Positions 41,903 through 49,953 of a DNA stretch of 64,000 nucleotides are shown here, one piece after another (positions within the stretch are counted from its first letter, which is position 1; each line of letters begins with the position of its first letter). The notes beneath the pieces were generated by a model. That model was not told where the DNA came from, did not search any database, and worked only from the letters and a program-made list of their open reading frames with translations. This DNA is from Staphylococcus pseudoxylosus (GTDB lineage Bacteria; Bacillota; Bacilli; Staphylococcales; Staphylococcaceae): NCBI RefSeq assembly GCF_003697915.1, contig NZ_RCVN01000004.1, forward strand, positions 1-64,000. The letters run 5' to 3'. The position numbers and the translations under genes were made by a program.

Positions 41903-42643
41903 TTAAAAAAAGAACCTAGTCTTATTGTTTTCTACTGATTTACTTTTAGTAGAATTATCAATAAACGGTTCTTTTTTATCTTCTAATTTTTCAATTACTT
42001 TATTTGCAATTTGCTCAACATCAATATTTACTTCTGGTGTTTTACTCATTAATGTTGCAATACGATTCACTGCATCGTTAGATAGCATTTGTCCTGAATT
42101 AGCTACCAACTTCGGTGCACTTTCATCAAACATCTTGCTATCTGCAAACCCTAAATCAACTGCATCTTGTGCGTTCAACCAAGTTTCTTCATTCATTAAA
42201 TCAAGTATTTCTTGTTCTGCTTTACCTGTTTTCTCGATATAGGCATTAGCAATACCTCGGTTTACTGAACTTAACATGTCGCTTGCAGATGCCATTGCTC
42301 GATTATCTCCAGCTACTAAAGTGCTAGCGTTGTGAATCATCATTTGTGCTGTTGGGCTCATTTCGATTTTTGAACCTGCCATAGCAATTACTGACGCAGC
42401 GCTTGCAGCAACACCAACAACTTTTACATTCACATTACTTGGATGCTCTTTTAATGCAGTGTATATTTCACTACCACTAAATACATCGCCACCACCTGAG
42501 TTGATGATAACTTCTACATCTTCATCAGTAGAAGATAGCGCATCAAACACATCTTTAGGTGATGTAGCATCCATTTCTAACATGTCATAAATCCATTTGT
42601 CATTGTTGGGCACGATTGCGCCTTTTACGTTTATTTTCATCAT
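41903..42643 (-). CDS. ClpP-like head maturation protease
   Basis: Protein of 246 residues of the Clp-protease (S14) type prohead protease. INSGGGDVFSGSEIYTAL, the nucleophile in VVGVAASAASVIAMAG and the following MSPTAQMMIHNASTL with the catalytic His are visible; the C-terminal tail is charged. It trims the capsid scaffold domain during assembly. Its start overlaps the portal stop; a second ATG three bases later is equally usable. Confidence 0.92.
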   Translation of the reverse strand: MMKINVKGAIVPNNDKWIYDMLEMDATSPKDVFDALSSTDEDVEVIINSGGGDVFSGSEIYTALKEHPSNVNVKVVGVAASAASVIAMAGSKIEMSPTAQMMIHNASTLVAGDNRAMASASDMLSSVNRGIANAYIEKTGKAEQEILDLMNEETWLNAQDAVDLGFADSKMFDESAPKLVANSGQMLSNDAVNRIATLMSKTPEVNIDVEQIANKVIEKLEDKKEPFIDNSTKSKSVENNKTRFFF

Positions 42644-43827
42644 TTATCACCCCCTTCTAGTGATTCTTCGCTATCTTTACTCTTTTCGTCATTACCCTTA
42701 TTATCCATAACATCTTGATAGTTTTTAGTGATTTTATACTCGTCCATTTTAGGATCATCGCTAGGTTCTTCACCAAGTAAAATAAGAACTTGATTAGGTG
42801 TGAAGGTACTTGACGCTACTAGCTTATCGATTGAATCTGCAATCTCTAATGGGTCTTTTTTATCGATACCAATAACTTTAAGATTCTTGCCAGCAATTAC
42901 TTCTTTTTGAGTTAAAAGCTTTGCTTTCAATTCGTCTTCAATCTTTTTGTTTAGTGGTTTTGTACAAAATTTGCTATAAGATTCTAATGCATTTTTTAAA
43001 TCGGCTAATTCACCATGTATTAGAGAGGGTGGTATACCAATAGCTTTAGCTACTGAATCTATCATAGCTTTTTGCAACTTGTTTAATTCATCGAAAGAAG
43101 CATTATTCCCTTTTGTATTTGCTGAAACATCCTGAAAATCAAAACCTTTAGTCAATGGTGTGATTGCAACGCCATTCTTGCTAAATGAATCTACAACTTT
43201 ATTTACATATTTTTGCATTTTTTCTATTTCTTTTTCACTGTTTACATTTTGTGAATCTACATTGATAATCCCACGTATTTGATAATTTCTCATTTGTGCG
43301 TTTATCATTCTGCCAAATATTTCACCATAATCACTAAATAATCCTTCAGTGAATTTATTTAATTTTTCATTGTTATAAGTTAAATAAATTACGTCATCCA
43401 TTTTGAATGAACGTTCAAATTCATATTCTCCGACTGTGACACCATCAAATATGTCAGGGTATAAAGCAAATTTTTTCCTTGTGAAATTATCTGCTATTAC
43501 TAAGTCTTTAGTATCAGTAACAATAATCAAAACTTCGTTATCATATATCAACTTATAAATGACTGATTGCCAAAAATCAGTAGAAGATAAATCAGTATTT
43601 GGCCTTGTGTTTAATTTATACCAAACACTATCTTTTATAGCTTTGTCATTTTCATCTGTAAAACGAAATTCAGATTGTGATATTGTTCGTGCTAAAAATT
43701 CTATACATGTACTTAATGCCATTTGTTTTAAATAGGCTTTTTGGGAAGTATCTTGGAATAACTCCAAATCATACATCCAACTTGCCTCTTCATGTCTATT
43801 AAAAATTCTGTCAAAAAAACTAACCAT
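42640..43827 (-). CDS. Portal protein (HK97 family)
   Basis: Protein of 395 residues forming the dodecameric DNA gate. Family features: STCIEFLARTISQSEFRF near the start, LNTRPNTDLSSTDFWQSVIYKLIYDNEVLII, and the clip/wing segment QKAMIDSVAKAIGIPPSLIHGELADLKNALESY. The Ser/Asp/Glu-rich C-terminus is disordered. It lies between TerL and protease with AGGAGG upstream. Confidence 0.94.
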   Translation of the reverse strand: MVSFFDRIFNRHEEASWMYDLELFQDTSQKAYLKQMALSTCIEFLARTISQSEFRFTDENDKAIKDSVWYKLNTRPNTDLSSTDFWQSVIYKLIYDNEVLIIVTDTKDLVIADNFTRKKFALYPDIFDGVTVGEYEFERSFKMDDVIYLTYNNEKLNKFTEGLFSDYGEIFGRMINAQMRNYQIRGIINVDSQNVNSEKEIEKMQKYVNKVVDSFSKNGVAITPLTKGFDFQDVSANTKGNNASFDELNKLQKAMIDSVAKAIGIPPSLIHGELADLKNALESYSKFCTKPLNKKIEDELKAKLLTQKEVIAGKNLKVIGIDKKDPLEIADSIDKLVASSTFTPNQVLILLGEEPSDDPKMDEYKITKNYQDVMDNKGNDEKSKDSEESLEGGDK

Positions 43828-43841
43828 TGCTTTCCTCCTTT

Positions 43842-45482
43842 CTAGAAATTAATTGCATTTAAGAAATCTAAACTGCCACTAATATCTGCTTCTAGCAAAT
43901 CATCTGCGCGATAGAGTGCGTGGACTAAAGCCTGGAAGCCATCTGTTTTACGGCGTATTTCATCTTTCTTAATGTATTCTTTATTACCGTCTGGTTTAAT
44001 TTTGACAGCAACATTATTTGTGTACCAACGCATCATAGGGTTGTCGTCAAATATTAAATTATGATTAGCAAACATTGTTTCAATACGAGGAGCTAATAAA
44101 GACTGTATAGCTCTTGGATTTTTAATCACTTCGATTTCAATTCCATATTCTTCAAATAAAGGTCTTAATAAATCCATTCTGAAATTATCGGCAATAACTT
44201 TCTCTAACCCATAATTTTCTCTCATACGATCAAACCACATTACGATATGAAGTGGATTAATGGAAGGCTCATCAACAATTGTCAGTAGCCCTTGTTTTTC
44301 CCATTCATTTATAGGTGCTTTTAATTTAACAGTATCTAAGAAACCTTTTCTTACGAATGAATGAGATTTCCATATATAATTTTCACCATCTCTGAATAGT
44401 AAGCCCACCGCTGCAAAATCTTTAATGCTTGCATAGTCTAAACCACCTAAACATTGTCGATTTTCTAAAATTGGGAATGGTCTATTTGTAGCTAAGATAT
44501 CTTCCCATGGTGCAACAACTTTTTCTAAGTCAACTTCAGGTAAATTCATACGTTTAGTCATAAATTCAGTTCTTTTGGTTGGGCTGAAGTTCATTTCTCT
44601 GTATTGGTTTTTCACTTTTCTGAATAACCCTCGAGCATATTCACTCATGGGCTCACTAAACATCGGATTGGCTTTCTCCCACATTGTTGGGTCATCTACC
44701 TCTAATGGGTCATCAAGCTTACAAATGAATGGGAAAATCCTATCATCAGGCGTGTCACCATTTAATAGTGACATTGAACGTTCTTTCATTTTGTCTAAGA
44801 AGCCCTCACGAACATATCCATCTGTACCTATAAAGAATTCTCTTGGCCATTTCACCTTACCTAAACCTGAACTGAATACATCAACTGTTTCACTGTCTTC
44901 ATATCTGTGTACTTCATCATAAATTACACACCCTTCACGCCCACCATCTTTAGTACCAGCGTTAGAAGTTCTAAATCTAAATCGTGATTTGGTTTCTTGA
45001 TCAGTAATTACAAGTTTTGTAAGATAAAACATATCTTCTAAGTCATTACGCTCAATCATGTTATAAGCTTCTTCAAAAGATGTTTTTGCTTGGTCCTCTG
45101 AATTGGCTACTACTGAAATATCGTAATTGGGCACTCCATGTAAATAAGATATAAAGTAATTCGATAAGGCTGTTATAAGACCATTCTTACCTCCACCTCG
45201 TCCGAGGGTAATAAAAAACTGCTCGTAATAAAGGAAATCACCTTCATTCTCGAACAGAAACACAAATGGGACTATAAATTTTTGAAATGATTGTAATGGG
45301 AAGTACCAACGTTCTGTAAACTTGATAAAGTTTTCAATTTGCTCTTCATCAAAGTATAGGTCATCACGAGTTAACACTTCTTTTTCTAAATAAGCGATAA
45401 GAAGTATACGTTCTTTATTTAACAGGATCTTGCCTGCCTTCCATAAACGTATATATTCATCTACATGTTTGTTACTAATCAT
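43842..45482 (-). CDS. Terminase large subunit (TerL)
   Basis: Packaging motor of 546 residues. The ATPase domain has the Walker A motif TLGRGGGKNG (about 87-96) and Walker B GCVIYDEVH (about 184-192); the nuclease domain has CLGGLDYASIKDFAAVGLLF with the first catalytic Asp. It belongs to the terminase_1/Sfi21-type cos enzymes. Its start overlaps the TerS stop by 4 bases. Confidence 0.95.
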   Translation of the reverse strand: MISNKHVDEYIRLWKAGKILLNKERILLIAYLEKEVLTRDDLYFDEEQIENFIKFTERWYFPLQSFQKFIVPFVFLFENEGDFLYYEQFFITLGRGGGKNGLITALSNYFISYLHGVPNYDISVVANSEDQAKTSFEEAYNMIERNDLEDMFYLTKLVITDQETKSRFRFRTSNAGTKDGGREGCVIYDEVHRYEDSETVDVFSSGLGKVKWPREFFIGTDGYVREGFLDKMKERSMSLLNGDTPDDRIFPFICKLDDPLEVDDPTMWEKANPMFSEPMSEYARGLFRKVKNQYREMNFSPTKRTEFMTKRMNLPEVDLEKVVAPWEDILATNRPFPILENRQCLGGLDYASIKDFAAVGLLFRDGENYIWKSHSFVRKGFLDTVKLKAPINEWEKQGLLTIVDEPSINPLHIVMWFDRMRENYGLEKVIADNFRMDLLRPLFEEYGIEIEVIKNPRAIQSLLAPRIETMFANHNLIFDDNPMMRWYTNNVAVKIKPDGNKEYIKKDEIRRKTDGFQALVHALYRADDLLEADISGSLDFLNAINF

Positions 45483-45781
45483 AATAAATCACGACGGGGG
45501 GCGATGTCCTCATCATGTTCTTTATTAAATCCGAATGATTTTTCTATAGCTAAAAGCGATGTGTTAACTTTATTCTTCTCTGCTATTAATGGATTTGGTT
45601 TAATAAATGACTGTGATGCATTTTTAGTTTCAACCATTAAACCTTTATCTTTAATGTCATCGTCTAACCTGTAGAATATATCTAATAAATTTAAATATCT
45701 TTCTACTTTTTCAGTTTGTACTGGATTGTCTTGTTCAATTTTACTTAATAAATATGACTTGATTTTCTTTTCGTTTTTCAT
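45479..45781 (-). CDS. Terminase small subunit (P27 family)
   Basis: Helical protein of 100 residues: LLSKIEQDNPVQTEKVERYLNLLDIFYRLDDDIKDKGLMVETKNASQ matches the P27-type small terminase that recognises cos. A long GC-rich stretch lies directly upstream. The C-terminal end contains EEDIAP-like acidic and basic residues before the TerL overlap. Confidence 0.9.
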   Translation of the reverse strand: MKNEKKIKSYLLSKIEQDNPVQTEKVERYLNLLDIFYRLDDDIKDKGLMVETKNASQSFIKPNPLIAEKNKVNTSLLAIEKSFGFNKEHDEDIAPRRDLL

Positions 45782-45932
45782 AAGGTACCCCCCCTAACGT
45801 ATTTTGTTTTTAAATAAATCTGCGGAATAGACTCCCCTACACCGGTTCCCCGACCAAAATAATTTTCAAAACTTTTTGACCCGGGGGTATTTTAATATTA
45901 AATAATTTTTATACAAATCAATAAATATTTTA
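45782..45932. other. Candidate cos packaging region
   Basis: The gap between HNH and TerS has unusual G/C blocks in very AT-rich surroundings: GGTACCCCCCC, ACTCCCCTACACCGGTTCCCC and GACCCGGGGGTA. In related cos-type phages the cohesive-end site lies exactly here. No frame is present. The cut position cannot be read from sequence. Confidence 0.55.
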
Positions 45933-46271
45933 TTACCACATTTCATCATCAGCCCATTTATTTTTCTTTGGCTCTCGCCAATTTGTATAATGTCTGTCAT
46001 GAATTTTATTGTGACAATCAACACAAAGTGTTTCTAAGTTATCATCTTCAAGTGCAAGTTCTGGATTGAATTCAAGCTCATTAATATGATGTACTACAAG
46101 TTTTATCTTCTTACGACCATTCTTATTAGGCTCGTATATATCGAGTGATACTTTACCTTGCCTCTTACACTCTTGACATTCGTAATGGTCACGTTCCTTG
46201 ATATGCTCGCGCTTGTCTCTCCAGTCTCGACTGTTGTAGAACGAACGACGTTGCTCCTTCGATAGTGTCAT
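45933..46271 (-). CDS. HNH endonuclease of the packaging module
   Basis: Protein of 112 residues with two CxxC pairs (YECQECKRQG and LCVDCHNKIH) around the HNH core LVVHHINELEFNPELALEDDNLETLC. In cos phages an HNH protein next to the terminase genes is needed for cos cleavage together with TerS and TerL. The frame starts MTLSKEQRRSFYNSRDWRDKRE with GGAG upstream. Confidence 0.92.
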   Translation of the reverse strand: MTLSKEQRRSFYNSRDWRDKREHIKERDHYECQECKRQGKVSLDIYEPNKNGRKKIKLVVHHINELEFNPELALEDDNLETLCVDCHNKIHDRHYTNWREPKKNKWADDEMW

Positions 46272-46604
46272 CTACTATTCTCCTTATGAGTTAAGCTCAT
46301 TAGTCTAGATACATATAGATCACCAATGGTTATGACGTATGAGTTATATGTACTAACTCATATGAGTACATCATCATGCCTGTTAGTTTAATAGATAGTT
46401 ATAATGAATCATGTGATGATACTCATATCAATTGGCATACAAAGAAAGACACACCACTAAGTGATGTGCCTACTCATAATATAGTATTGTTGTTTATAAT
46501 AAGTCACTGGTCAATAGTGCCTATCCCATATGGATATTATATAACATAGTGTATGCATATATATAATAGTGTGTCATGTGTGGCATATGTGACATTTGTC
46601 CCTA
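46272..46604. other. Gap between HNH gene and late regulator
   Basis: No gene. It contains ACTCATATGAG-type inverted repeats (46347-46376) and a minus-strand hairpin terminator at 46441-46472. The late promoter driven by the RinA-like protein is expected here. Confidence 0.5.
46441..46472 (-). terminator. Terminator of the early transcript
   Basis: GGCACATCACTTAGTGGTGTGTC followed on minus by TTTCTTTG; it lies downstream of the late regulator gene. Confidence 0.75.
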
Positions 46605-47003
46605 CTATGTCTGTACATTCATATAGATATTAACAATGATATCTAGCTTTCTATATATCTCTTTACGGTCTACCTTCATCAACATAGCAATAGTGTTTAT
46701 CTTCTCACCCTGTTTAAGTAGTTGTAGTATATGGTAGTTCTTATCATTAGTTATAAGGTGCTCATGGTCATCAATGAATGCCACCTTCTCAATAAGCTCT
46801 TGTGTCTTACGTCTATCCTTATCGTTCTTGATTACTCTAACTAATACCTTATCTCCAGTACCTCCTTGAGCTTTAGGCATGGCTGATTCTATACCATACT
46901 GTCCTATGGAAGTACTATCATACTCATACACTTGATGGTCGATAAGTCTACGCATCCAATGGTAATCCGTTATTAATTGTTTAACTTCAGTTGGTGTGTA
47001 AAT
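46605..47003 (-). CDS. RinA/ArpU-like late transcription regulator, probable ATT start
   Basis: About 132 residues from an ATT codon at 47003-47001 (reads YTPTEVKQLITDYHWMRRL after the initiator). The ribosome site GGAGG ends seven bases upstream; the first ATG in frame (46955) has none, and no ATG, GTG or TTG lies between. The C-terminal end (ILQLLKQGEKINTIAMLMKVDRKEIYRKLDIIV) is a sigma-like helix-turn-helix. Position after rinB and before the packaging genes is that of RinA, which switches on the packaging, head, tail and lysis genes. The sequence itself is not a close RinA match, so the name stays tentative. Confidence 0.72.
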   Translation of the reverse strand: MYTPTEVKQLITDYHWMRRLIDHQVYEYDSTSIGQYGIESAMPKAQGGTGDKVLVRVIKNDKDRRKTQELIEKVAFIDDHEHLITNDKNYHILQLLKQGEKINTIAMLMKVDRKEIYRKLDIIVNIYMNVQT

Positions 47004-47100
47004 GGTAATCCCTCCAGGTTATTTATAATTGTGCTATCTATTAATTATAGGTTGTTGTATACTTAATATAATTTTATTAGAATGGTGGTGAGAAACGAAT

Positions 47101-47325
47101 ATGGAAAAAAATGAAGCGTTAAGAGAATTAGTTGCTAACAAAAATATAAATACACCGTTTGAAGTAACTACAAATGAACATACTTATGGTGTAATTAATT
47201 TTAAAGAACATGACGAACAAAATGTAGAATTAGTATTAGTTGATTATTCAAGTAAAGTTATAAATTATGAAAGTATAGTTTATATCAACTCAGAATCACA
47301 ACACCCACCATTTCCAAAATTTTAA
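47101..47325 (+). CDS. Small plus-strand phage protein
   Basis: Protein of 74 residues, MEKNEALRELVANKNINTPF at its start, beta-rich with no membrane segment. GGTGGTGAG precedes the ATG. It runs against the surrounding minus genes and so needs its own promoter. No family recognised; it may be lysogenically expressed. Confidence 0.55.
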   Translation: MEKNEALRELVANKNINTPFEVTTNEHTYGVINFKEHDEQNVELVLVDYSSKVINYESIVYINSESQHPPFPKF

Positions 47326-47356
47326 TTAACCAAAAGGGCGAATTATCGCCCTAGTA

Positions 47357-47524
47357 TTAATCCTTAAATCTCTTCCACTGTTGCATAGCCGTATCTACAT
47401 CTTCATCACTGGCCATATAAACGATTGTGTATTTCAACGCTGCTATTTGGTCATTCTTAATACTGTTTGATATAAGTAATAGTATTGTGATGACACCCAG
47501 TATTATTGATGTGATTATCCACAT
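47357..47524 (-). CDS. DUF1514-like small membrane protein
   Basis: Fifty-five residues, MWIITSIILGVITILLLISN followed by a soluble tail ending MQQWKRFKD. This matches the DUF1514 proteins found next to rinB in staphylococcal phages. One N-terminal membrane helix. The start overlaps the rinB stop by one base. Confidence 0.8.
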   Translation of the reverse strand: MWIITSIILGVITILLLISNSIKNDQIAALKYTIVYMASDEDVDTAMQQWKRFKD

Positions 47525-47667
47525 TACTTCTCCTCCTCATAATCTTTCGGCTGATCTATATCATCATTCGCCTGTTTTCTAATTAGTATTTGATTTGTAA
47601 CGTATTTGCTTAATTCATATAGTGCTATCGTAAAAAGTATTTTCAATGTTGGTAGCAATTCACTCAC
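47524..47667 (-). CDS. rinB: Transcriptional activator RinB
   Basis: Forty-seven residues from GTG with AAAGGA upstream. The segment LKILFTIALYELSKYVTNQI followed by ANDDIDQPKDYEEEK matches staphylococcal RinB (LLFLLAMYELGKYVTEQV...ANDDVEAP). In S. aureus phages RinA and RinB together control late gene expression and int. It sits in the usual place before the late regulator. Confidence 0.85.
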   Translation of the reverse strand: MSELLPTLKILFTIALYELSKYVTNQILIRKQANDDIDQPKDYEEEK

Positions 47668-47676
47668 TGTCCTTTC

Positions 47677-47871
47677 TTATATGTGCATTGAATCTGTATC
47701 CCATCTTGTAACCATACGTAATTCAAGTTCTTCTTTACTCTTAATTATCTTCTCAGCCTCTTCCTTACTCTCTGCATCAACCACAGTAAACGTTTCATTC
47801 TCTCGTGCTTGTGTAACGTGAGTGAAAGGGTGACCAGTTGAATCTATTAGTGTGCGTATTAGGTATTGAAT
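47677..47871 (-). CDS. DUF1381-like protein, probable ATT or ATC start
   Basis: Sixty-four residues. QYLIRTLIDSTGHPFTHVTQ and ENETFTVVDAESKEEAEKI match the DUF1381 proteins of staphylococcal phages, which begin M-TQYL. Here the matching codon is ATT (47871-47869), preceded by ATC; an in-frame TAA lies upstream and no ATG, GTG or TTG intervenes. AAGGACGGTGAT gives the ribosome site. Role unknown. A palindrome lies 14 bases upstream of the start. Confidence 0.72.
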   Translation of the reverse strand: MQYLIRTLIDSTGHPFTHVTQARENETFTVVDAESKEEAEKIIKSKEELELRMVTRWDTDSMHI

Positions 47872-47885
47872 GATATCACCGTCCT

Positions 47886-47903
47886 TATAACAAATTTGTT
47901 ATA
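47886..47903. promoter_or_regulatory. 18-bp perfect palindrome
   Basis: TATAACAAATTTGTTATA lies between the divergent DUF1381-like and DUF4870-like genes. Perfect dyads of this size in a divergent spacer are usually operators. Confidence 0.55.
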
Positions 47904-47977
47904 TTATTTAATTAATATTTACGAAAATACATTTATTTGATATTGTTCTTATTAATAACTAACAAGGAGACATTTAT

Positions 47978-48313
47978 ATGAGCAATCAATCAACACAATC
48001 AGAAAAAATACTAGCTGCATTATCATATTTCAGTGTGTTTTTTGCGCCAATCCTATTCCCTATTATTGTATGGATATTAGCCAACAAACCTGTTTCTACT
48101 CACGCTAAAAAGTCTTTAGCTTATCACATCTTGCCTTATATCCTAATTTTTGTAGGTGCAGGTTTAATTGGTTTAAGCGAATCTAATTCTAACAACGCAT
48201 TAGGAATTACTTTAATTGTTATTGCTGTAATTGCCTTTATAGGCGCAGTTTATTACGTAATATATAATTTATACTGTGGTATCAAAGTTTTATTGAAAGA
48301 TAATTTATATTAA
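47978..48313 (+). CDS. DUF4870-like membrane protein (phage moron candidate)
   Basis: Protein of 111 residues with four hydrophobic segments. SEKILAALSYFSVFFAPILFPIIVW and STHAKKSLAYHILPYILI match the DUF4870/Tic20-like pattern. A strong AAGGAG site precedes ATG and a terminator follows, so it forms a stand-alone plus-strand unit inside the minus-strand early region. That layout is typical of genes expressed from the prophage. Function unknown; membrane-based exclusion is possible. Confidence 0.72.
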   Translation: MSNQSTQSEKILAALSYFSVFFAPILFPIIVWILANKPVSTHAKKSLAYHILPYILIFVGAGLIGLSESNSNNALGITLIVIAVIAFIGAVYYVIYNLYCGIKVLLKDNLY

Positions 48314-48314
48314 A

Positions 48315-48338
48315 CAGTCCCTTTTCAGGGGCTTTTTT
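48315..48338 (+). terminator. Terminator of the DUF4870-like gene
   Basis: AGTCCC-TTTTCA-GGGGCT hairpin followed by six T, directly after the stop codon. Confidence 0.85.
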
Positions 48339-48379
48339 ATTTCCTCAACACTTCCTTAACCCTCTGTACTATGTCTTTC

Positions 48380-48679
48380 TTACAAGTCTGCTTCTTTGAT
48401 GAACGTTCCATTGATTGTCTTTCCTTTTCTTCCTTTGATTTCGTCATACGCGTACTGTAAACACTCCTCTAATGTCATTCCATGTTGTTGTGCCAATATA
48501 ATTAAAGTAACGACTGTATCGCCTATACCGTCTTTTAAGTCGTCTAGTTTGTTGCGTGATAAAGCTGCACCAACTTCACCAGCTTCTTCATAGAATTTCA
48601 ATGCTTGTCTATCTGAATTACCTTTGTCTAAGTTTTTATCTATACTCCATTGTTCTACCTGTTTTACTAATTCATTCAT
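48380..48679 (-). CDS. MazG-like nucleotide pyrophosphohydrolase
   Basis: All-helical NTP pyrophosphatase of 99 residues. The metal-binding pattern is FYEEAGEVGAAL (ExxE) followed by DLKDGIGDTVVTLIIL (ExxD-type second half). Phage MazG-like proteins clear non-canonical nucleotides or lower (p)ppGpp-type signals; the substrate here is unknown. The start has AGGAG upstream. Confidence 0.88.
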   Translation of the reverse strand: MNELVKQVEQWSIDKNLDKGNSDRQALKFYEEAGEVGAALSRNKLDDLKDGIGDTVVTLIILAQQHGMTLEECLQYAYDEIKGRKGKTINGTFIKEADL

Positions 48680-48737
48680 ATTAATTAGCTCCTATTCTGG
48701 TATAATTTATTTATCTATGTGTAAAGGGGTGAAAAAT

Positions 48738-49100
48738 ATGAGTATCAAAGAAAGATTCGATGATTTACCTAAAGACCAACAATATATACTCGCAAAAATG
48801 TATCAATTGTATTTCGATTGTGTTAAAGATGGAAGTAGCAAAAGGTCTTGTAATTTTTTTGAAAATATAAAAACGATTTATCCTTATTTCAACCACATGC
48901 ATGTTGAAGATTTAGTGAATGATTGTATTAAATTAAGAAATAAAGGCTTTTTACATGGTAATTTAGGTGACAATACAATTTTTCATTTAGGTGTTACCGA
49001 TGACACAGTTTCCTTTTTTGAAAATAAACTTAAAAATGACAGTAAGGAAGTTTATAAATTTGTGAAAGAAGTCGCATCATGGATACCTGGTCTAGGTTAA
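48738..49100 (+). CDS. Plus-strand phage protein of unknown function
   Basis: Protein of 120 residues from the ATG at 48738 (MSIKERFDDLPKDQQYILAK), with AAAGGGGTG upstream. It is mostly helical with charged surface; no membrane segment. A longer frame starting at 48624 overlaps MazG antisense and is rejected. It converges on and overlaps the last nine bases of the DUF2829-like gene. It is a second separate plus-strand unit in the early region, so lysogenic expression is plausible. Confidence 0.65.
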   Translation: MSIKERFDDLPKDQQYILAKMYQLYFDCVKDGSSKRSCNFFENIKTIYPYFNHMHVEDLVNDCIKLRNKGFLHGNLGDNTIFHLGVTDDTVSFFENKLKNDSKEVYKFVKEVASWIPGLG

Positions 49101-49307
49101 AAGTTCCCAATCATTTGCTAACAAATCGTCTGCGCTCGGTTGCCACCTTGCGTAGGCTTTTTGCCCTTTTTGAAATACATCTCTTACTACCATGCATTGA
49201 TAAGTAGATAAGTTGGTCGGTAAGATACCCGTTTCTTCTGGCTCGCTCCCTCTTCTAATAGCAGTGCCGTTTTCCATCGCTAACTTAGTTGCCTCTTGAA
49301 TATTCAT
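49092..49307 (-). CDS. DUF2829-like phage protein
   Basis: Protein of 71 residues: MNIQEATKLAMENGTAIRRG...GILPTNLSTYQCMVV...ARWQPSADDLLANDWEL. The end 'W.P...D.LA.DWE' is the DUF2829 signature. Common small early gene in Gram-positive phages, role unknown. Its 3' end overlaps a convergent plus-strand gene. Confidence 0.82.
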   Translation of the reverse strand: MNIQEATKLAMENGTAIRRGSEPEETGILPTNLSTYQCMVVRDVFQKGQKAYARWQPSADDLLANDWELLT

Positions 49308-49553
49308 CTACTCGTCCTCCAAATCGCTTAGTAAGTTGCTAAATTCGTTTGTGTTGTCTAAAGAAGTCATAGTTAATAAAACATTTATTAATTCGACACG
49401 TTGCCCACTTATTTTTCCAATAATATAACTGTTATATACGTTATCTTCTAACCCTTTTTCAGCTCGTTTTAAGCGTTCACTCTCTATATCAAGTTGTTTC
49501 ATCAATTCTTCCTTCAACTCTTGCCATGCGTCTTTATACTCTCTATCTTTCAT
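49308..49553 (-). CDS. Small helical early protein
   Basis: About 81 residues from the ATG at 49553 (MKDREYKDAWQELKEELMKQ), with GGAG about ten bases upstream. Entirely helical and acidic; a conserved-looking KISGQRVELINVLLTM segment. It overlaps the stop of the coiled-coil gene and abuts the DUF2829-like gene. No family recognised. Confidence 0.65.
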   Translation of the reverse strand: MKDREYKDAWQELKEELMKQLDIESERLKRAEKGLEDNVYNSYIIGKISGQRVELINVLLTMTSLDNTNEFSNLLSDLEDE

Positions 49554-49947
49554 TGTCTGCACGCTCCAATCTATCAATGTAGTTAACCAAATCTATATAG
49601 CGACTTACCCCTGGATTGTTTTCTGCTTTCAAACGTATGTGGTTGGTTAGGGTAGTGTATTTAGATGCATCTTGAACGTACTCTTTACACTGTTCACGCA
49701 ATCCTTGAGATGTTAATTTCTCATTCTTCCACTCGTCAAAGTAAGTGTTAGATTGTAAACGTAATGCTTTGTTTTCGTGCTTCAAATCTCTATTCTCCCG
49801 TTCCAACCTACTAACCTTTGCTTTATACCATGATAATTCATCTACCAATTTGTCGCGTTCTGCTTTGTATTCGTCACGTTGATGTTCAACATTTTTCAGA
49901 TGTGCTTTAGGAACCATTGGTATTTCTGGGTTCTTTTTAGTTATCAC
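49543..49947 (-). CDS. Coiled-coil early phage protein
   Basis: Protein of 134 residues with a long coiled coil over about 20-70 (DEYKAERDKLVDELSWYKAKVSRLERENRDLKHENKALRL written in part), then a helical C-terminus. Such proteins are frequent in staphylococcal phage early regions; role unknown. Start MITKKNPEIPMV. Confidence 0.68.
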   Translation of the reverse strand: MITKKNPEIPMVPKAHLKNVEHQRDEYKAERDKLVDELSWYKAKVSRLERENRDLKHENKALRLQSNTYFDEWKNEKLTSQGLREQCKEYVQDASKYTTLTNHIRLKAENNPGVSRYIDLVNYIDRLERADNER

Positions 49948-49953
49948 TCGCCA

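Noticed and set aside
48624..48737. Upstream extension of the plus-strand gene at 48738
   Set aside because: It is antisense to the MazG-like coding start and a good ribosome site precedes 48738.
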